From positions 9,899 to 73,898 of the forward strand of contig CAZEEJ010000003.1 in the NCBI GenBank assembly GCA_964511155.1: a stretch of DNA of 64,000 nt, written 5' to 3'. Positions 52,497 through 60,602 of this stretch are shown one piece after another; positions within the stretch are counted from its first letter, which is position 1; every line of letters starts with the position of its first letter. Under the pieces are notes generated by a model. The model was not told where the DNA came from and did no database searches. It saw nothing but the letters and a program-made list of their open reading frames with translations. Origin of the DNA: JAAYDF01 sp964511155 (GTDB lineage Bacteria; Planctomycetota; Phycisphaerae; UBA1845; PWPN01). The position numbers were made by a program, and so were the translations under genes.

Positions 52497-54497
52497 TCAC
52501 TCTGCCAGGAAACGCGCGTTGACCTGGTTCACGCGTTGCGGGTCCAGCAGGCCACCGAGCAGCAGCCGCAGCGTGTGGAAGGTCGTCATGTCGATGACGT
52601 GACCCGGCGGGGCACCGGCGACGGTGTCCGGCCGACCGGCGTCACCCACCCATCCGCTGCGGGCCACGAATTGCACCGTGGCCGTCCCATCCACGAAGGT
52701 CCAATCCCCGGTGGCCATGTTCTGAGAGAGGCGATACTCGCGGCCCTTGATCCGGCCATGAATGACTCTGTCGCCCGCGGCACATTCCACGTGGAAGCCG
52801 TCGTGATCGCCGTGCTGCCGCCAGCCTTCGAGCGAACCGAAGAACGATGGCTTCTCGATGAACGGCCCGCCGTACTCCGGGCAAAACGTGTCGCAGTTGC
52901 CGCACTCGTTGCAGAAATCGGCGAAGTTGGCGATCTGGTGCTTGTGCTCGATGGCCAAGTGGCGCTGATCGCCGGGCCGAACGCTCCCGCCCTCGCCCAC
53001 GACCCAGTCGGTGAACGCCAGCGTCTGCGGCGGCAGGTCATAGGTGAAGTTCGCGTCGTTGGGGCAAACGGGCACGCACTTGTCGCAGGTCAGACAGTCG
53101 AAGATGGCCAGGTGGGAATCGACGCGCTTGGGCGCGGCCCGGTTGCCGGCCGCCCGGTAGCGCTCGTCGCCGCGGGCCTGCTTGGCCACACGGGCCAGGT
53201 TGGCCGCCGCCGCCCGTGAGACATCCCCCGCGGCCACCGCCCGCTGCCCGAAGGCGTCCAGCAGATAGTCGGCGATCGTGCCCGCCCCGACCGCCGCCAT
53301 GCGCTCCCCAAGGTGGTCCAGGTAGCGCGGCAGCCGGCCGTACCCCCCGGTGCGCAGCAGGTCCGTGCACGTCGTCACCGGGACAAAACCCGCCGCCACC
53401 ACGTCGGGGAAGTTCCGCTGATCCACGCCGGCACTGAACGACAGGGGCAGCTCCGGCCCCATGGCCTCGCGGAAACGCTCCGCCAGCGTGAGCGTGATCA
53501 CGTGCAGCGGCTGCCCGGACAGGTACATGACCGGGTTGCCCGGTGGAAAGACGGAGCGGTGGTTGACGACTTCGAGCGTGTTGCTGAACTTGGCCCCGAT
53601 CTGCCGCCCCACCCGAGCCGCCAGGCCTTGCAGCCGCCGGCACATGTCCACCGCCTCATCGAACTGCAAGCCGCTGGTGTACGCCGACGGGTTCACGCTG
53701 AGTTCCGTGTACCCCATCACCTCGTGGAGCAGGTGTTCGAGCGGCTCGCGGCCAAGCATCGGCGGGTTCATCTTCACCACCACGTCGACGTCCATCTCGC
53801 CCAGCAGAAAGGTGCAGATCCGCTCGATCTCGTCGGCCGGGCAGCCGTGGAAGGTGGACAGGGTGATGGAATCGCTGAGCCGGACGGGGTAGTCCAGGTC
53901 GCGCAGGCGACGGTGTCGGGCGGGGATCTGCAAGCGCAGTTCGTCGATGACCGCCCGGGCGTTCTTCATGCTCTCGATGTAGCGGACGACGGGCTCGCTC
54001 TGGATGCCGGCCAGGTCGTACCCGACGCTCATGTCGAAAACGGTGTCGCCGGCCGGCCCGGCCAGGTCCACGCCGTCGGCGAGGTCCATCTGCCGCAGCA
54101 TGTGGATGAGCATGGCCCCGGCCACGTACTCGCTGAGTGACTCGCCGATGCGCAGCTCCTGCGACCACTCGATGTTGTAGCAGACGTTGGGGGCGTCGAT
54201 GCACGGGCGGCCGATATCGAGCCGGTCGTTGATCTGCACCGTTTTGAGCTCGAGGATGCGGGCGCCGGCCAGCCAGCAGAGGACCAGGTTCTGGGCCATC
54301 TGGGTATGCGGCCCGGAGGCGGGACCGACCGGCGTGGCCGCCCGGCGACCCAGAAAGTGCACGCTCAGGTCCGGACCGCTGGCCCGCGGCATATACCACT
54401 TGCGCCGCGGGAGGTCGAAAATCGCCTCCTGCCGCGGCAACTCCAGCAGCATCCGATCGACCAGATCGGCAAACGGTGCCGGGCACAATTCAACCAT
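52497..54497 (-). CDS. YgfK-like iron-sulfur flavoprotein (selenate reductase subunit-like) lacking the flavin reductase module
   Basis: This 666-residue protein has the dihydroorotate-dehydrogenase-like TIM barrel of YgfK: PVGPASGPHTQMAQNLVLCW, RILELKTVQINDRLDIGRPC, LSTFHGCPADEIERICTFLL and KMNPPMLG. Two ferredoxin-like clusters follow: CLTCDKCVPVCPNDANF (~467) and CNECGNCDTFCPEYGGPF (~528). E. coli YgfK is about 1030 residues with a GltD-like FAD/NADPH module that is absent here, so electrons must come from a partner. The start is ATG 54497 with GGAG 8 bases upstream. Confidence 0.8.
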   Translation of the reverse strand: MVELCPAPFADLVDRMLLELPRQEAIFDLPRRKWYMPRASGPDLSVHFLGRRAATPVGPASGPHTQMAQNLVLCWLAGARILELKTVQINDRLDIGRPCIDAPNVCYNIEWSQELRIGESLSEYVAGAMLIHMLRQMDLADGVDLAGPAGDTVFDMSVGYDLAGIQSEPVVRYIESMKNARAVIDELRLQIPARHRRLRDLDYPVRLSDSITLSTFHGCPADEIERICTFLLGEMDVDVVVKMNPPMLGREPLEHLLHEVMGYTELSVNPSAYTSGLQFDEAVDMCRRLQGLAARVGRQIGAKFSNTLEVVNHRSVFPPGNPVMYLSGQPLHVITLTLAERFREAMGPELPLSFSAGVDQRNFPDVVAAGFVPVTTCTDLLRTGGYGRLPRYLDHLGERMAAVGAGTIADYLLDAFGQRAVAAGDVSRAAAANLARVAKQARGDERYRAAGNRAAPKRVDSHLAIFDCLTCDKCVPVCPNDANFTYDLPPQTLAFTDWVVGEGGSVRPGDQRHLAIEHKHQIANFADFCNECGNCDTFCPEYGGPFIEKPSFFGSLEGWRQHGDHDGFHVECAAGDRVIHGRIKGREYRLSQNMATGDWTFVDGTATVQFVARSGWVGDAGRPDTVAGAPPGHVIDMTTFHTLRLLLGGLLDPQRVNQVNARFLAE

Positions 54498-54567
54498 CAC
54501 GTCACTCCGCTCTGCATTGAGGCCGGGTCCAACGTCGGCACTTCCCATGCCCGCTGCACATCGTAGG

Positions 54568-54741
54568 GCGGGTGGCCCATCCATCGCAACGCGATGGGTA
54601 GGCTGACGATGATGCGGAGGGTGGCATGAGTCGGTACTCAGGCCCGTGGCCTCTCCCGGCCCAACCACGGGTCGGAGTACCGACCCTCACGCCTTCGAAC
54701 ATCGCGAGCCCACCCTTGCTGCGCAAGAATGGGCCACCCGC
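54568..54741. repeat. Dispersed repeat c, copy 2
   Basis: Same inverted ends (GCGGGTGGCCCATCC; GGGCCACCCGC) and internal palindromes as 46738-46922. The following ~110 bases to the fucosidase stop are GC-rich with GGCGGCCGCTACGGG repeated twice; no gene is seen. Confidence 0.9.
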
Positions 54742-54858
54742 CCGGTGGGAACCGCTTCCTTGCGGGCGCGGCTCTGCGCCGCGCCGGCCGCCACGGCTCG
54801 GCGGAGCTCGCCGAAGTCGGGGGGCGGCCGCTACGGGCGCGGGCTCCTGCGGCGGCCG

Positions 54859-56577
54859 CTACGGGGAGGCGGGGAAGACCTGGAACTCCGCGATCTGCGG
54901 GGCGCCGTAGTAACGGTGCGGGTCGCCCTCCGCCTCGTGGATGCTCAGCCGCACGTGGGCGGCCACGACCGGCTCGAAGCGCAGCGTCAGCATGGCCCCG
55001 ATCCGCGATCCCGCGGCCAGCGGAAGCCAATCCTCGCCGTCACGGTATTCCACCGTAAACGACCGCACGCGATCGAGCAGCTCACAGATGGTGACGCGGT
55101 CGATCCGTGTCGGCCCGCCGAGGTCCACCTCCAGCCGGGCGGGCACGGCTTTCATGTCCGCCAGCCAGAACGTCGTGTAGTCGTCGTCGAGGGCTTCGGC
55201 CGGCAGATGCTCCTTCCGGGTCGCACTCGGCTGAGTCGCCGGCCGCTTCAAGGCAATCGACCCGGACGGCACCGCGACCGGTTCAAGCCCCTCCGCCGGG
55301 CCGTCCAGCCGCAACTCCACCACGGTGACCACGTCGTGCCGGTAATCGCTGGGAAGTGTGACGGTCAGACCCTGCTCGCTCTGATCGACCTTCGGTCGGC
55401 CGCCGCCGAGGATACGAGCCGCGGTGACCCGCCGCGGGATGGCCGGCAGTCGGATCGGCTCCTGCGGTCGGCTCAGCAGGTGCAGGTAGACCCGGTTCCC
55501 GCGGTACGTGCTGACCCCCCAGGGCGCGGGAAGGAACGGGCCGCCCTGCGTGCGGTAGATGCCGGGCTGGGCGGTTTTGAGCCAGCGGCCCATCTCCTTG
55601 AGTCGCTCGGCCTGCCGCGGCTCGATCTCGCCCGTGGGCATCGGCCCCACGTTGAACAGCAAGTTGCCCCCTCCGCCGACCGTCCGCACGAGCACATGCA
55701 GGCACTCCTCTAGCGATTTGATGTGGTCGTCGGGCTTCCAGGACCACTGCTCGCCGATGGTCATGCAGGTTTCCCACGGGCGGGCGGTCTGAAAGCGACC
55801 GATCCGCTGCTCGGGCGTGTCGAAATCCGCGTCCAGGCCCGCCCGCCGGTTGAGCAGGACGCCTGGCTGCAGCGTCCGCAGCATCTTGAACAGGTTCTCC
55901 GAATCCCAGTCCTCCGCGGTGCCGCCCAGCCCGTCGAACCAGATGATGTCGATCTTGCCGTACCGCGTGCACAACTCGCGCAGTTGGCCGTGCATGTACG
56001 CGATGTAGCGGGCGTGGTTCTCCGTGCGGTAATCGGGGTGATACCAGTCCACCGGCGAGTAGTACCAGCCGATCCGCAACCCGCCCCGGCGGCAGGCGTC
56101 GGCCAGCTCAGCGCACACATCCCGCCCAAACGGCGTGTTCGTGATCTTGTAGTCCGACAACTGCGTGTCGAACATGTTGAACCCGTCGTGGTGCTTGGTG
56201 GTGAAGACCAGGTAGCGCATCCCCGCCGCCTTGGCGATCGCCACCCATTCGTCAGCGTTGAACTTCACCGGGTTGAAGCGTTTGTAGAGGTTGTCGTATT
56301 CGTCGACCGGGACCTGCGTGCCGCGGCCCCTTCCTCGCTGTTCGCCGGCCCGCGACCAGCCGATCTCCGTCCCCCGGAGGCTCACCGGGCCCCAGTGGAT
56401 GAACAGCCCGAACTTCGCCTCCCGGAACCATTGCAGGTCCGCCGGCCGAGCCCGCAGGTGGTCCGCCGGCGCCTCCCCCTCCGGCTGTGGCCGCAACGTG
56501 GCGCAACCGCCCAACAGGCCCAGCCCCAGGACGCCCGCGACCGCCCATGATGGTGACACACGGCGAAATGATCGCAT
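54859..56577 (-). CDS. Alpha-L-fucosidase (GH29) lipoprotein with F5/8-type C domain
   Basis: This 572-residue lipoprotein (lipobox LLGGC) has the GH29 barrel: FREAKFGLFIHWGPVSLRG, FTTKHHDGFNMFDTQLSDY, WYYSPVDWYHPDY and KIDIIWFDGLGG with the catalytic nucleophile Asp near residue 212, plus GGNLLFNVGPMPTGEIEPRQ. The last ~140 residues (LDDDYTTFWLADMKAVPARL) look like a discoidin-type carbohydrate-binding domain. It removes L-fucose from glycans outside the cytoplasm. The start is ATG 56577 with AAAGGGG 7 bases upstream. Confidence 0.92.
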   Translation of the reverse strand: MRSFRRVSPSWAVAGVLGLGLLGGCATLRPQPEGEAPADHLRARPADLQWFREAKFGLFIHWGPVSLRGTEIGWSRAGEQRGRGRGTQVPVDEYDNLYKRFNPVKFNADEWVAIAKAAGMRYLVFTTKHHDGFNMFDTQLSDYKITNTPFGRDVCAELADACRRGGLRIGWYYSPVDWYHPDYRTENHARYIAYMHGQLRELCTRYGKIDIIWFDGLGGTAEDWDSENLFKMLRTLQPGVLLNRRAGLDADFDTPEQRIGRFQTARPWETCMTIGEQWSWKPDDHIKSLEECLHVLVRTVGGGGNLLFNVGPMPTGEIEPRQAERLKEMGRWLKTAQPGIYRTQGGPFLPAPWGVSTYRGNRVYLHLLSRPQEPIRLPAIPRRVTAARILGGGRPKVDQSEQGLTVTLPSDYRHDVVTVVELRLDGPAEGLEPVAVPSGSIALKRPATQPSATRKEHLPAEALDDDYTTFWLADMKAVPARLEVDLGGPTRIDRVTICELLDRVRSFTVEYRDGEDWLPLAAGSRIGAMLTLRFEPVVAAHVRLSIHEAEGDPHRYYGAPQIAEFQVFPASP

Positions 56578-56602
56578 TTGCACACCCCTTTCAGGTTGCC
56601 GC

Positions 56603-56631
56603 ATTATGGTCGAGTGCCCCACCCGCCGCAA
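56603..56631 (-). promoter_or_regulatory. Candidate promoter of the fucosidase gene inside repeat DNA
   Basis: On the minus strand TTGCGG (56631-56626) and CATAAT (56608-56603) lie 17 bases apart, 25 bases before the start codon. The -35 box falls inside a partial repeat-c palindrome (CCGCAACGCGG). Confidence 0.45.
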
Positions 56632-56805
56632 CGCGGTTGGGTGGCAGGGGCCTGTACTCCAGCCCGTGGCGGGTGGCCCATCCATCGCAACGCGATGGGT
56701 GGGCTCACGATGATGCGGATGGAGGAAGGGCTCCTGGTCAAGCAGGCTTTTCCACGCGTTCGATCATCGCCAGCCCACCCTTGCTGCGCAAGGATGGGCC
56801 ACCCG
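56613..56805. repeat. Dispersed repeat c, copy 3 plus partial copy
   Basis: A partial unit (56613-56668, with CCGCAACGCGG and GGGGCCTGTACTCCAGCCC) is followed by a complete unit 56669-56805 with the GCGGGTGGCCCATCC / GGATGGGCCACCCG ends, shortened in the middle. Confidence 0.85.
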
Positions 56806-56855
56806 GCCGTCCAACCTGTCACAGGCCCGTTTTCTCTCATGGAGCCCCCGGGGGC

Positions 56856-56884
56856 TTGGCAAGGCGGGGGCGGGCGGTTACAAT
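56856..56884 (+). promoter_or_regulatory. Promoter of rpmH
   Basis: TTGGCA (56856-56861) and TACAAT (56879-56884) are separated by exactly 17 bases, 37 bases before the rpmH start codon. Confidence 0.75.
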
Positions 56885-56921
56885 ACCCAGCTCGTTCACG
56901 AACGCAGGAAGGAATGGATGT

Positions 56922-57062
56922 ATGCACTATCCACGTAAGATAAGCAAGATCAAGAAGTTAAGGAAACAGGGCTTTCGTGCCCGGATGCGGACCACCCGCG
57001 GCCGGAAACTGCTCAGCCGCCAGCGCCGCCGGGGCCGACATTCCGTATCCGTCGCCGCGTAA
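56922..57062 (+). CDS. rpmH: 50S ribosomal protein L34 (bL34)
   Basis: This 46-residue basic protein reads MHYPRKISKIKKLRKQGF followed by RARMRTTRGRKLLSRQRRRG, the bL34 signature (GFRARM...GRKxLxxRRxxGR). It is part of the large ribosomal subunit. GGAAGGAA lies about 8 bases before ATG 56922. In most bacteria rnpA follows directly and dnaA is near; here a convergent gene of another kind follows after 40 bases, so the usual cluster is broken. Confidence 0.92.
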   Translation: MHYPRKISKIKKLRKQGFRARMRTTRGRKLLSRQRRRGRHSVSVAA

Positions 57063-57102
57063 TGCGGCCCTACGCCCTGGTGCTCGCACCCGACTGCGTT
57101 GG

Positions 57103-57495
57103 CTACGGGCACTTCCCGGGCTGACCTTCCTTATTGATGACCGGCACAAAGGAGCCATTGGGGCAGGGCATCGCCTTGCCCATGGTGAACTGCTGGCACT
57201 TGGGGCAGCGGATCATCAGCCGGGCATCACTACCTCGCCCCACCCGGTCGGGGTCACCGCCGACCGCCACTTCCTGCACGTCGCCCTGCTCGGCGAGCTT
57301 TTGCCACTGGGCGGGCGTCAGCTGCACGACGTGCCCATCGTCGAGGCAGATGTAGGGCTCGGCCGAGGCGGGCGTGTCCAGTTGACCTTCGTTCGAGCCG
57401 CCGCGCAAACCCAGGAACACCGCCAGCCCGAGGGCCACGACCAACACTGCGATTTTCAGGCCTTTTCGCAGGCCGCTGGTATCATTGGTTGACAT
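57103..57495 (-). CDS. Small membrane-anchored protein with CxxC motif (cassette A)
   Basis: This 130-residue protein has one N-terminal membrane segment (GLKIAVLVVALGLAVFLGL), then a soluble domain: GQLDTPASAEPYICLDDGHV, LTPAQWQKL and MIRCPKCQQFTMGKAMPCP, with cysteines that could form a zinc ribbon. It follows a pseudopilin gene by 62 bases and is paralogous to the protein at 59972-60364. The start is ATG 57495. Function unknown; association with pseudopilins suggests secretion or pilus assembly. Confidence 0.75.
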   Translation of the reverse strand: MSTNDTSGLRKGLKIAVLVVALGLAVFLGLRGGSNEGQLDTPASAEPYICLDDGHVVQLTPAQWQKLAEQGDVQEVAVGGDPDRVGRGSDARLMIRCPKCQQFTMGKAMPCPNGSFVPVINKEGQPGKCP

Positions 57496-57557
57496 GAGAC
57501 CCTTTCATCCGGTTGCGAACCCATTGGGAGCCTGAAAGATCAACCTGAATCGGTAGC

Positions 57558-58574
57558 TCACTGCTGCCTGTAGTTCTGGCGCGACTGCCAGTCCGGGGTG
57601 CCGTTGAAGCAACGCTCCGTCGCCGGATTACACGGCACCACGCCACCGCTGCCGTCGTACTTGTAGTCCTTGGCCTTGAGGTAGGGGACGTCGACATATC
57701 GAGCAGCACCGTCCAGAAACATCATGACATGCCGGCCCGGCTGCCCATGCCAGGCGTTGAACTTGTAGTTGGCGGGCAGATCGGTTCGCCAAGCCTGGGC
57801 CTTGGAGAAGTTGGCGGGATCCTCCTCGATCAGGATGAAGCGCGACGGGGCGGTCTTCAGGGCCATGCGGACGACATTATCGTGGAGGTACCAGACCCGC
57901 CGGTAGGCGGCCGCGTTGTTGGCCCCGTAGCCTTCGCCGACGTCGGCGTATTTGGCCCAGAAGGTGTTGCTCTGGTAGCTGGTGCCGACTTCCGCAAACG
58001 CGGTGACGAAGCCGCTGGGCGGAATGGCCGGGTTGCTGTTCCACTGGATGCCGGTGTCGGCGGGACATTCGTAGATGGTCAGGCCCCTGGCGGACCCGAG
58101 CTTGCCGGTGTAGACGTACCGGTTGAGGGGGCGCCACGAGGCCGGCGAGTTGAACTCGGAGTTGACGCTCAGCACGCCGTTGGTGCCGAGTTCTCTACCG
58201 CCTCCACGCTGGCCGCCGAACATCCAGGTGCCCGCCTCGCGCAGGCCGTAGGGATACCTCGTTCCGCGGTAGTCGCCGGTGAAGAGGCCAAATTGAGCAC
58301 TTCCCGACGGCGCCACCCCGAGCGTCCAGCAGAAGCGATCCCGGTTACTGGTGATGTAGCCAACGGCGGCAGTCCCGATGCCCTTGAGGTTTGCCATGCA
58401 CGCGGTTCGCCGGGCCTGCTCGCGAGCCTGCTTCAAGGAGGGCAGCAGGATGGAGATCAGCAGAGCGATGATCGCCACCACGACGAGGACCTCGATGAGC
58501 GTAAAGCCGCGAGCCAAACCCGAGCGGATGGACCGCTGGGCAGTGTCCCGTCCCGATCCGAAAGTCGCGGACAT
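57558..58574 (-). CDS. Type II secretion-like pseudopilin, H-X9-DG type (cassette A)
   Basis: This 338-residue protein has the prepilin cleavage and methylation signal GFTLIEVLVVVAIIALLISI with a short basic leader, a hydrophobic helix and LLPSLKQAREQARRTACMAN. The C-terminal WHGQPGRHVMMFLDGAARYV gives the H-X9-DG motif of planctomycete pseudopilins. The start is ATG 58574 with AAGGAG 8 bases upstream. Such proteins occur in many copies and probably form pseudopili or surface assemblies. Confidence 0.88.
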   Translation of the reverse strand: MSATFGSGRDTAQRSIRSGLARGFTLIEVLVVVAIIALLISILLPSLKQAREQARRTACMANLKGIGTAAVGYITSNRDRFCWTLGVAPSGSAQFGLFTGDYRGTRYPYGLREAGTWMFGGQRGGGRELGTNGVLSVNSEFNSPASWRPLNRYVYTGKLGSARGLTIYECPADTGIQWNSNPAIPPSGFVTAFAEVGTSYQSNTFWAKYADVGEGYGANNAAAYRRVWYLHDNVVRMALKTAPSRFILIEEDPANFSKAQAWRTDLPANYKFNAWHGQPGRHVMMFLDGAARYVDVPYLKAKDYKYDGSGGVVPCNPATERCFNGTPDWQSRQNYRQQ

Positions 58575-58630
58575 AAGGATTCTCCTTGCCGCCAGTGAAG
58601 CCTGAAGTGCCCGGTTCACGCGCGCTATGC

Positions 58631-58660
58631 ATTGTAGCTCGATCCCCCGGCCTCCTGCAA
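58631..58660 (-). promoter_or_regulatory. Promoter of pseudopilin cassette A
   Basis: On the minus strand TTGCAG (58660-58655) and TACAAT (58636-58631) are 18 bases apart, with the start codon 57 bases from the -10 box. Confidence 0.6.
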
Positions 58661-58879
58661 GGCCCCGCGGGGGGGGGAAAATCGGGGCTCGAAATGGAAG
58701 GGCGAGCCGGGGACGCAAGTCCCCGGGTGAGAGCGGGGCGCCGCCGATCCGCCCAGCCTCAACCGCTTCGCCCGCCGGCCGCGAAGCGGCAACCCGGGAG
58801 CAGGATTGAGCTCGCTCACCTGCTATCGACCCCGCCACCTTGCTGCCGTGCTACCTCGCTACCTTGCCACCTCGCTGAC

Positions 58880-58908
58880 TTCCCAGTATTGGGGCGCGCG
58901 GGTATAAT
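58880..58908 (+). promoter_or_regulatory. Promoter of pseudopilin cassette B
   Basis: TTCCCA (58880-58885) and a consensus TATAAT (58903-58908) are separated by 17 bases, about 80 bases before the start codon. The rest of the 414-base divergent gap is GC-rich with CACCTTGCTGCC/CACCTCGCT words. Confidence 0.65.
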
Positions 58909-58988
58909 GCGGGCACCCGGGCACTGTCCAGGGTGCCGTCCGCAGATCCTCCCCCTGGCACCGATGCCCGCTCGGAAAGGGACAAGCC

Positions 58989-59963
58989 ATGACCGTTGAA
59001 CCATCACTGAACGGGGTGCGTGGGGCGAACCGCGGACGCCACGGCGGGTTTACCCTGATCGAGATTCTGGTCGTGGTGGCGATCATCGCCCTGCTGATCT
59101 CCATCCTGCTGCCCTCTCTGTCGGTGGCCCGGGAGCAGGCCCGGGTGGCCAAGTGCCTGGCGAACCTCAAGGCCCTGGGCGTGGCCACGTCGGCGTATCT
59201 GGGCACCGAGCGGGACCGGTTCCCGTGGGGGCCGGTCGTCCGGGCGAGTGACGGCACCGTCGCCCGGGCGTTCCCCTATTCCAACTACTTCGGGGGCAAC
59301 CGGGGCAACGGCGATCCCGGCGGCAGCCTGGACGCTTACTACGGGCATGGGGCGGAGTTCGATTTCCTGGCCCACCAGCGGCCGATGAACCGCTACGTCA
59401 GCACCGCCCGACTGGGTGTCCGGGCTGACCTGAAGGTGTACGAGTGTCCGTCCGACAAGGGCATCGCCAGCCGCCGCTATCCCGAATCCGAGCCGACGCG
59501 CACCACCGGTTACCAGGTCATGGGCACCAGCTACGGATCGAACATCAACCCGGATCTCTACATGCGGCGGTGGGACACGAGCCACGGTAGCGTGTCCATC
59601 GTGGCGCGGCAGGAGCGGCTGATGAATACGGTCATCCCCCACCTGCGCAAGCTGGGGGCGTCGCGGGCGATCATCCTGCACGAGGATCGGTCGGATGTGG
59701 CCCTGGGCGGTGTGTTGTGGGACGTGCCGCCGGACTACAAGATCGTGGGCTGGCACGGCAAGGTCAACCGCCACAGCATCCTGTTCCTCGACGGACACGC
59801 GGGCAACATCTTCATCGATCACAAGAAGATCAAGGACCATCGGGCCAACAGCACCACGTTCGATGAGAGCTGCAGCAACAACGCGTCCACCGCCACGCCG
59901 GACCCCGCCTGCGCCCACGGAGACGCCAACTGGATCGCGCGGCAGGACTTCGGCCGGGAGTAA
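58989..59963 (+). CDS. Type II secretion-like pseudopilin, H-X9-DG type (cassette B)
   Basis: This 324-residue paralogue of 57558-58574 has the signal GGFTLIEILVVVAIIALLIS, then LLPSLSVAREQARVAKCLAN and the C-terminal WHGKVNRHSILFLDGHAGNI (H-X9-DG). The blocks PMNRYVSTARLG and LKVYECPSDKGI match PLNRYVYTGKLG and LTIYECPADTGI in the paralogue. AAAGGG lies 8 bases before ATG 58989. It is followed by the CxxC protein gene after 8 bases, so the two form an operon. Confidence 0.9.
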   Translation: MTVEPSLNGVRGANRGRHGGFTLIEILVVVAIIALLISILLPSLSVAREQARVAKCLANLKALGVATSAYLGTERDRFPWGPVVRASDGTVARAFPYSNYFGGNRGNGDPGGSLDAYYGHGAEFDFLAHQRPMNRYVSTARLGVRADLKVYECPSDKGIASRRYPESEPTRTTGYQVMGTSYGSNINPDLYMRRWDTSHGSVSIVARQERLMNTVIPHLRKLGASRAIILHEDRSDVALGGVLWDVPPDYKIVGWHGKVNRHSILFLDGHAGNIFIDHKKIKDHRANSTTFDESCSNNASTATPDPACAHGDANWIARQDFGRE

Positions 59964-59971
59964 GCCAGACC

Positions 59972-60364
59972 ATGTCGAGAGATGAACAGAGCAAAACGGC
60001 GTTGATCGTGAAGCTGGCCCTGGTCGCGGTGGCGGCGGGCGGGGCGATCTTCTTCACACTGCGCGGCGGCGGAGACGGAGAAGCCCGGCAACTGGACACG
60101 CCTGAGTCCGCCCAGGCGTATATCTGCCTGGACGACGGCCACGTCTTCCAGGTGACCCCCGCGGACTTCAAGCGGCTGACGGAGAATCTGCCGGCCGACG
60201 CGGGCGGCGGGGCGATCCTGGTGATCCCCTGCCCGACGACCGGGGCACTCACCGCAACACCGGCCGACCAATGCCCGCAGGACAAGACGCATTTCGCCCG
60301 CAGGCAGCGGGACGGCAGATTCGGCAGATGCCCCAAGTGCGGCTGGTCGCGCTACGGCCGCTGA
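59972..60364 (+). CDS. Small membrane-anchored protein with CxxC motif (cassette B)
   Basis: This 130-residue protein has a membrane segment (LIVKLALVAVAAGGAIFFTL), then RQLDTPESAQAYICLDDGHV and a C-terminal RCPKCGWSRYGR. It is the same length as, and clearly paralogous to, 57103-57495, but its second cysteine region differs. The order pseudopilin then CxxC protein is the same in both cassettes. Function unknown. Confidence 0.78.
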   Translation: MSRDEQSKTALIVKLALVAVAAGGAIFFTLRGGGDGEARQLDTPESAQAYICLDDGHVFQVTPADFKRLTENLPADAGGGAILVIPCPTTGALTATPADQCPQDKTHFARRQRDGRFGRCPKCGWSRYGR

Positions 60365-60373
60365 TGAGAAGAG

Positions 60374-60500
60374 GCAGCAAGGCAGCGAGTTAGCAAGTTA
60401 GCGAGTTAGCGAGTTAGCGAGTTAGCAAGTCAGCGAGTTAGCGAGTTAGCAAGTTAGCGAGTTAGCGAGTTAGCGAGTTAGCGAGTTAGCAAATCAGCGA
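60374..60500. repeat. Tandem 8-base repeat GTTAGCGA
   Basis: About fifteen copies of GTTAGCGA/GTTAGCAA run from just after the CxxC protein gene. The flank AATCAGCGAGCTTGGTTCTG and the following GCTTGCCGCTTCGCGGG recur at 45291-45336. Confidence 0.92.
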
Positions 60501-60602
60501 GCTTGGTTCTGTTCCTGGCTTGCCGCTTCGCGGGGCAAGCGTCAACGCTGTTTCGGCGATACAATCCCGGCGTCTGAATTCCTGTGCAACGGAGGTCGGG
60601 AC

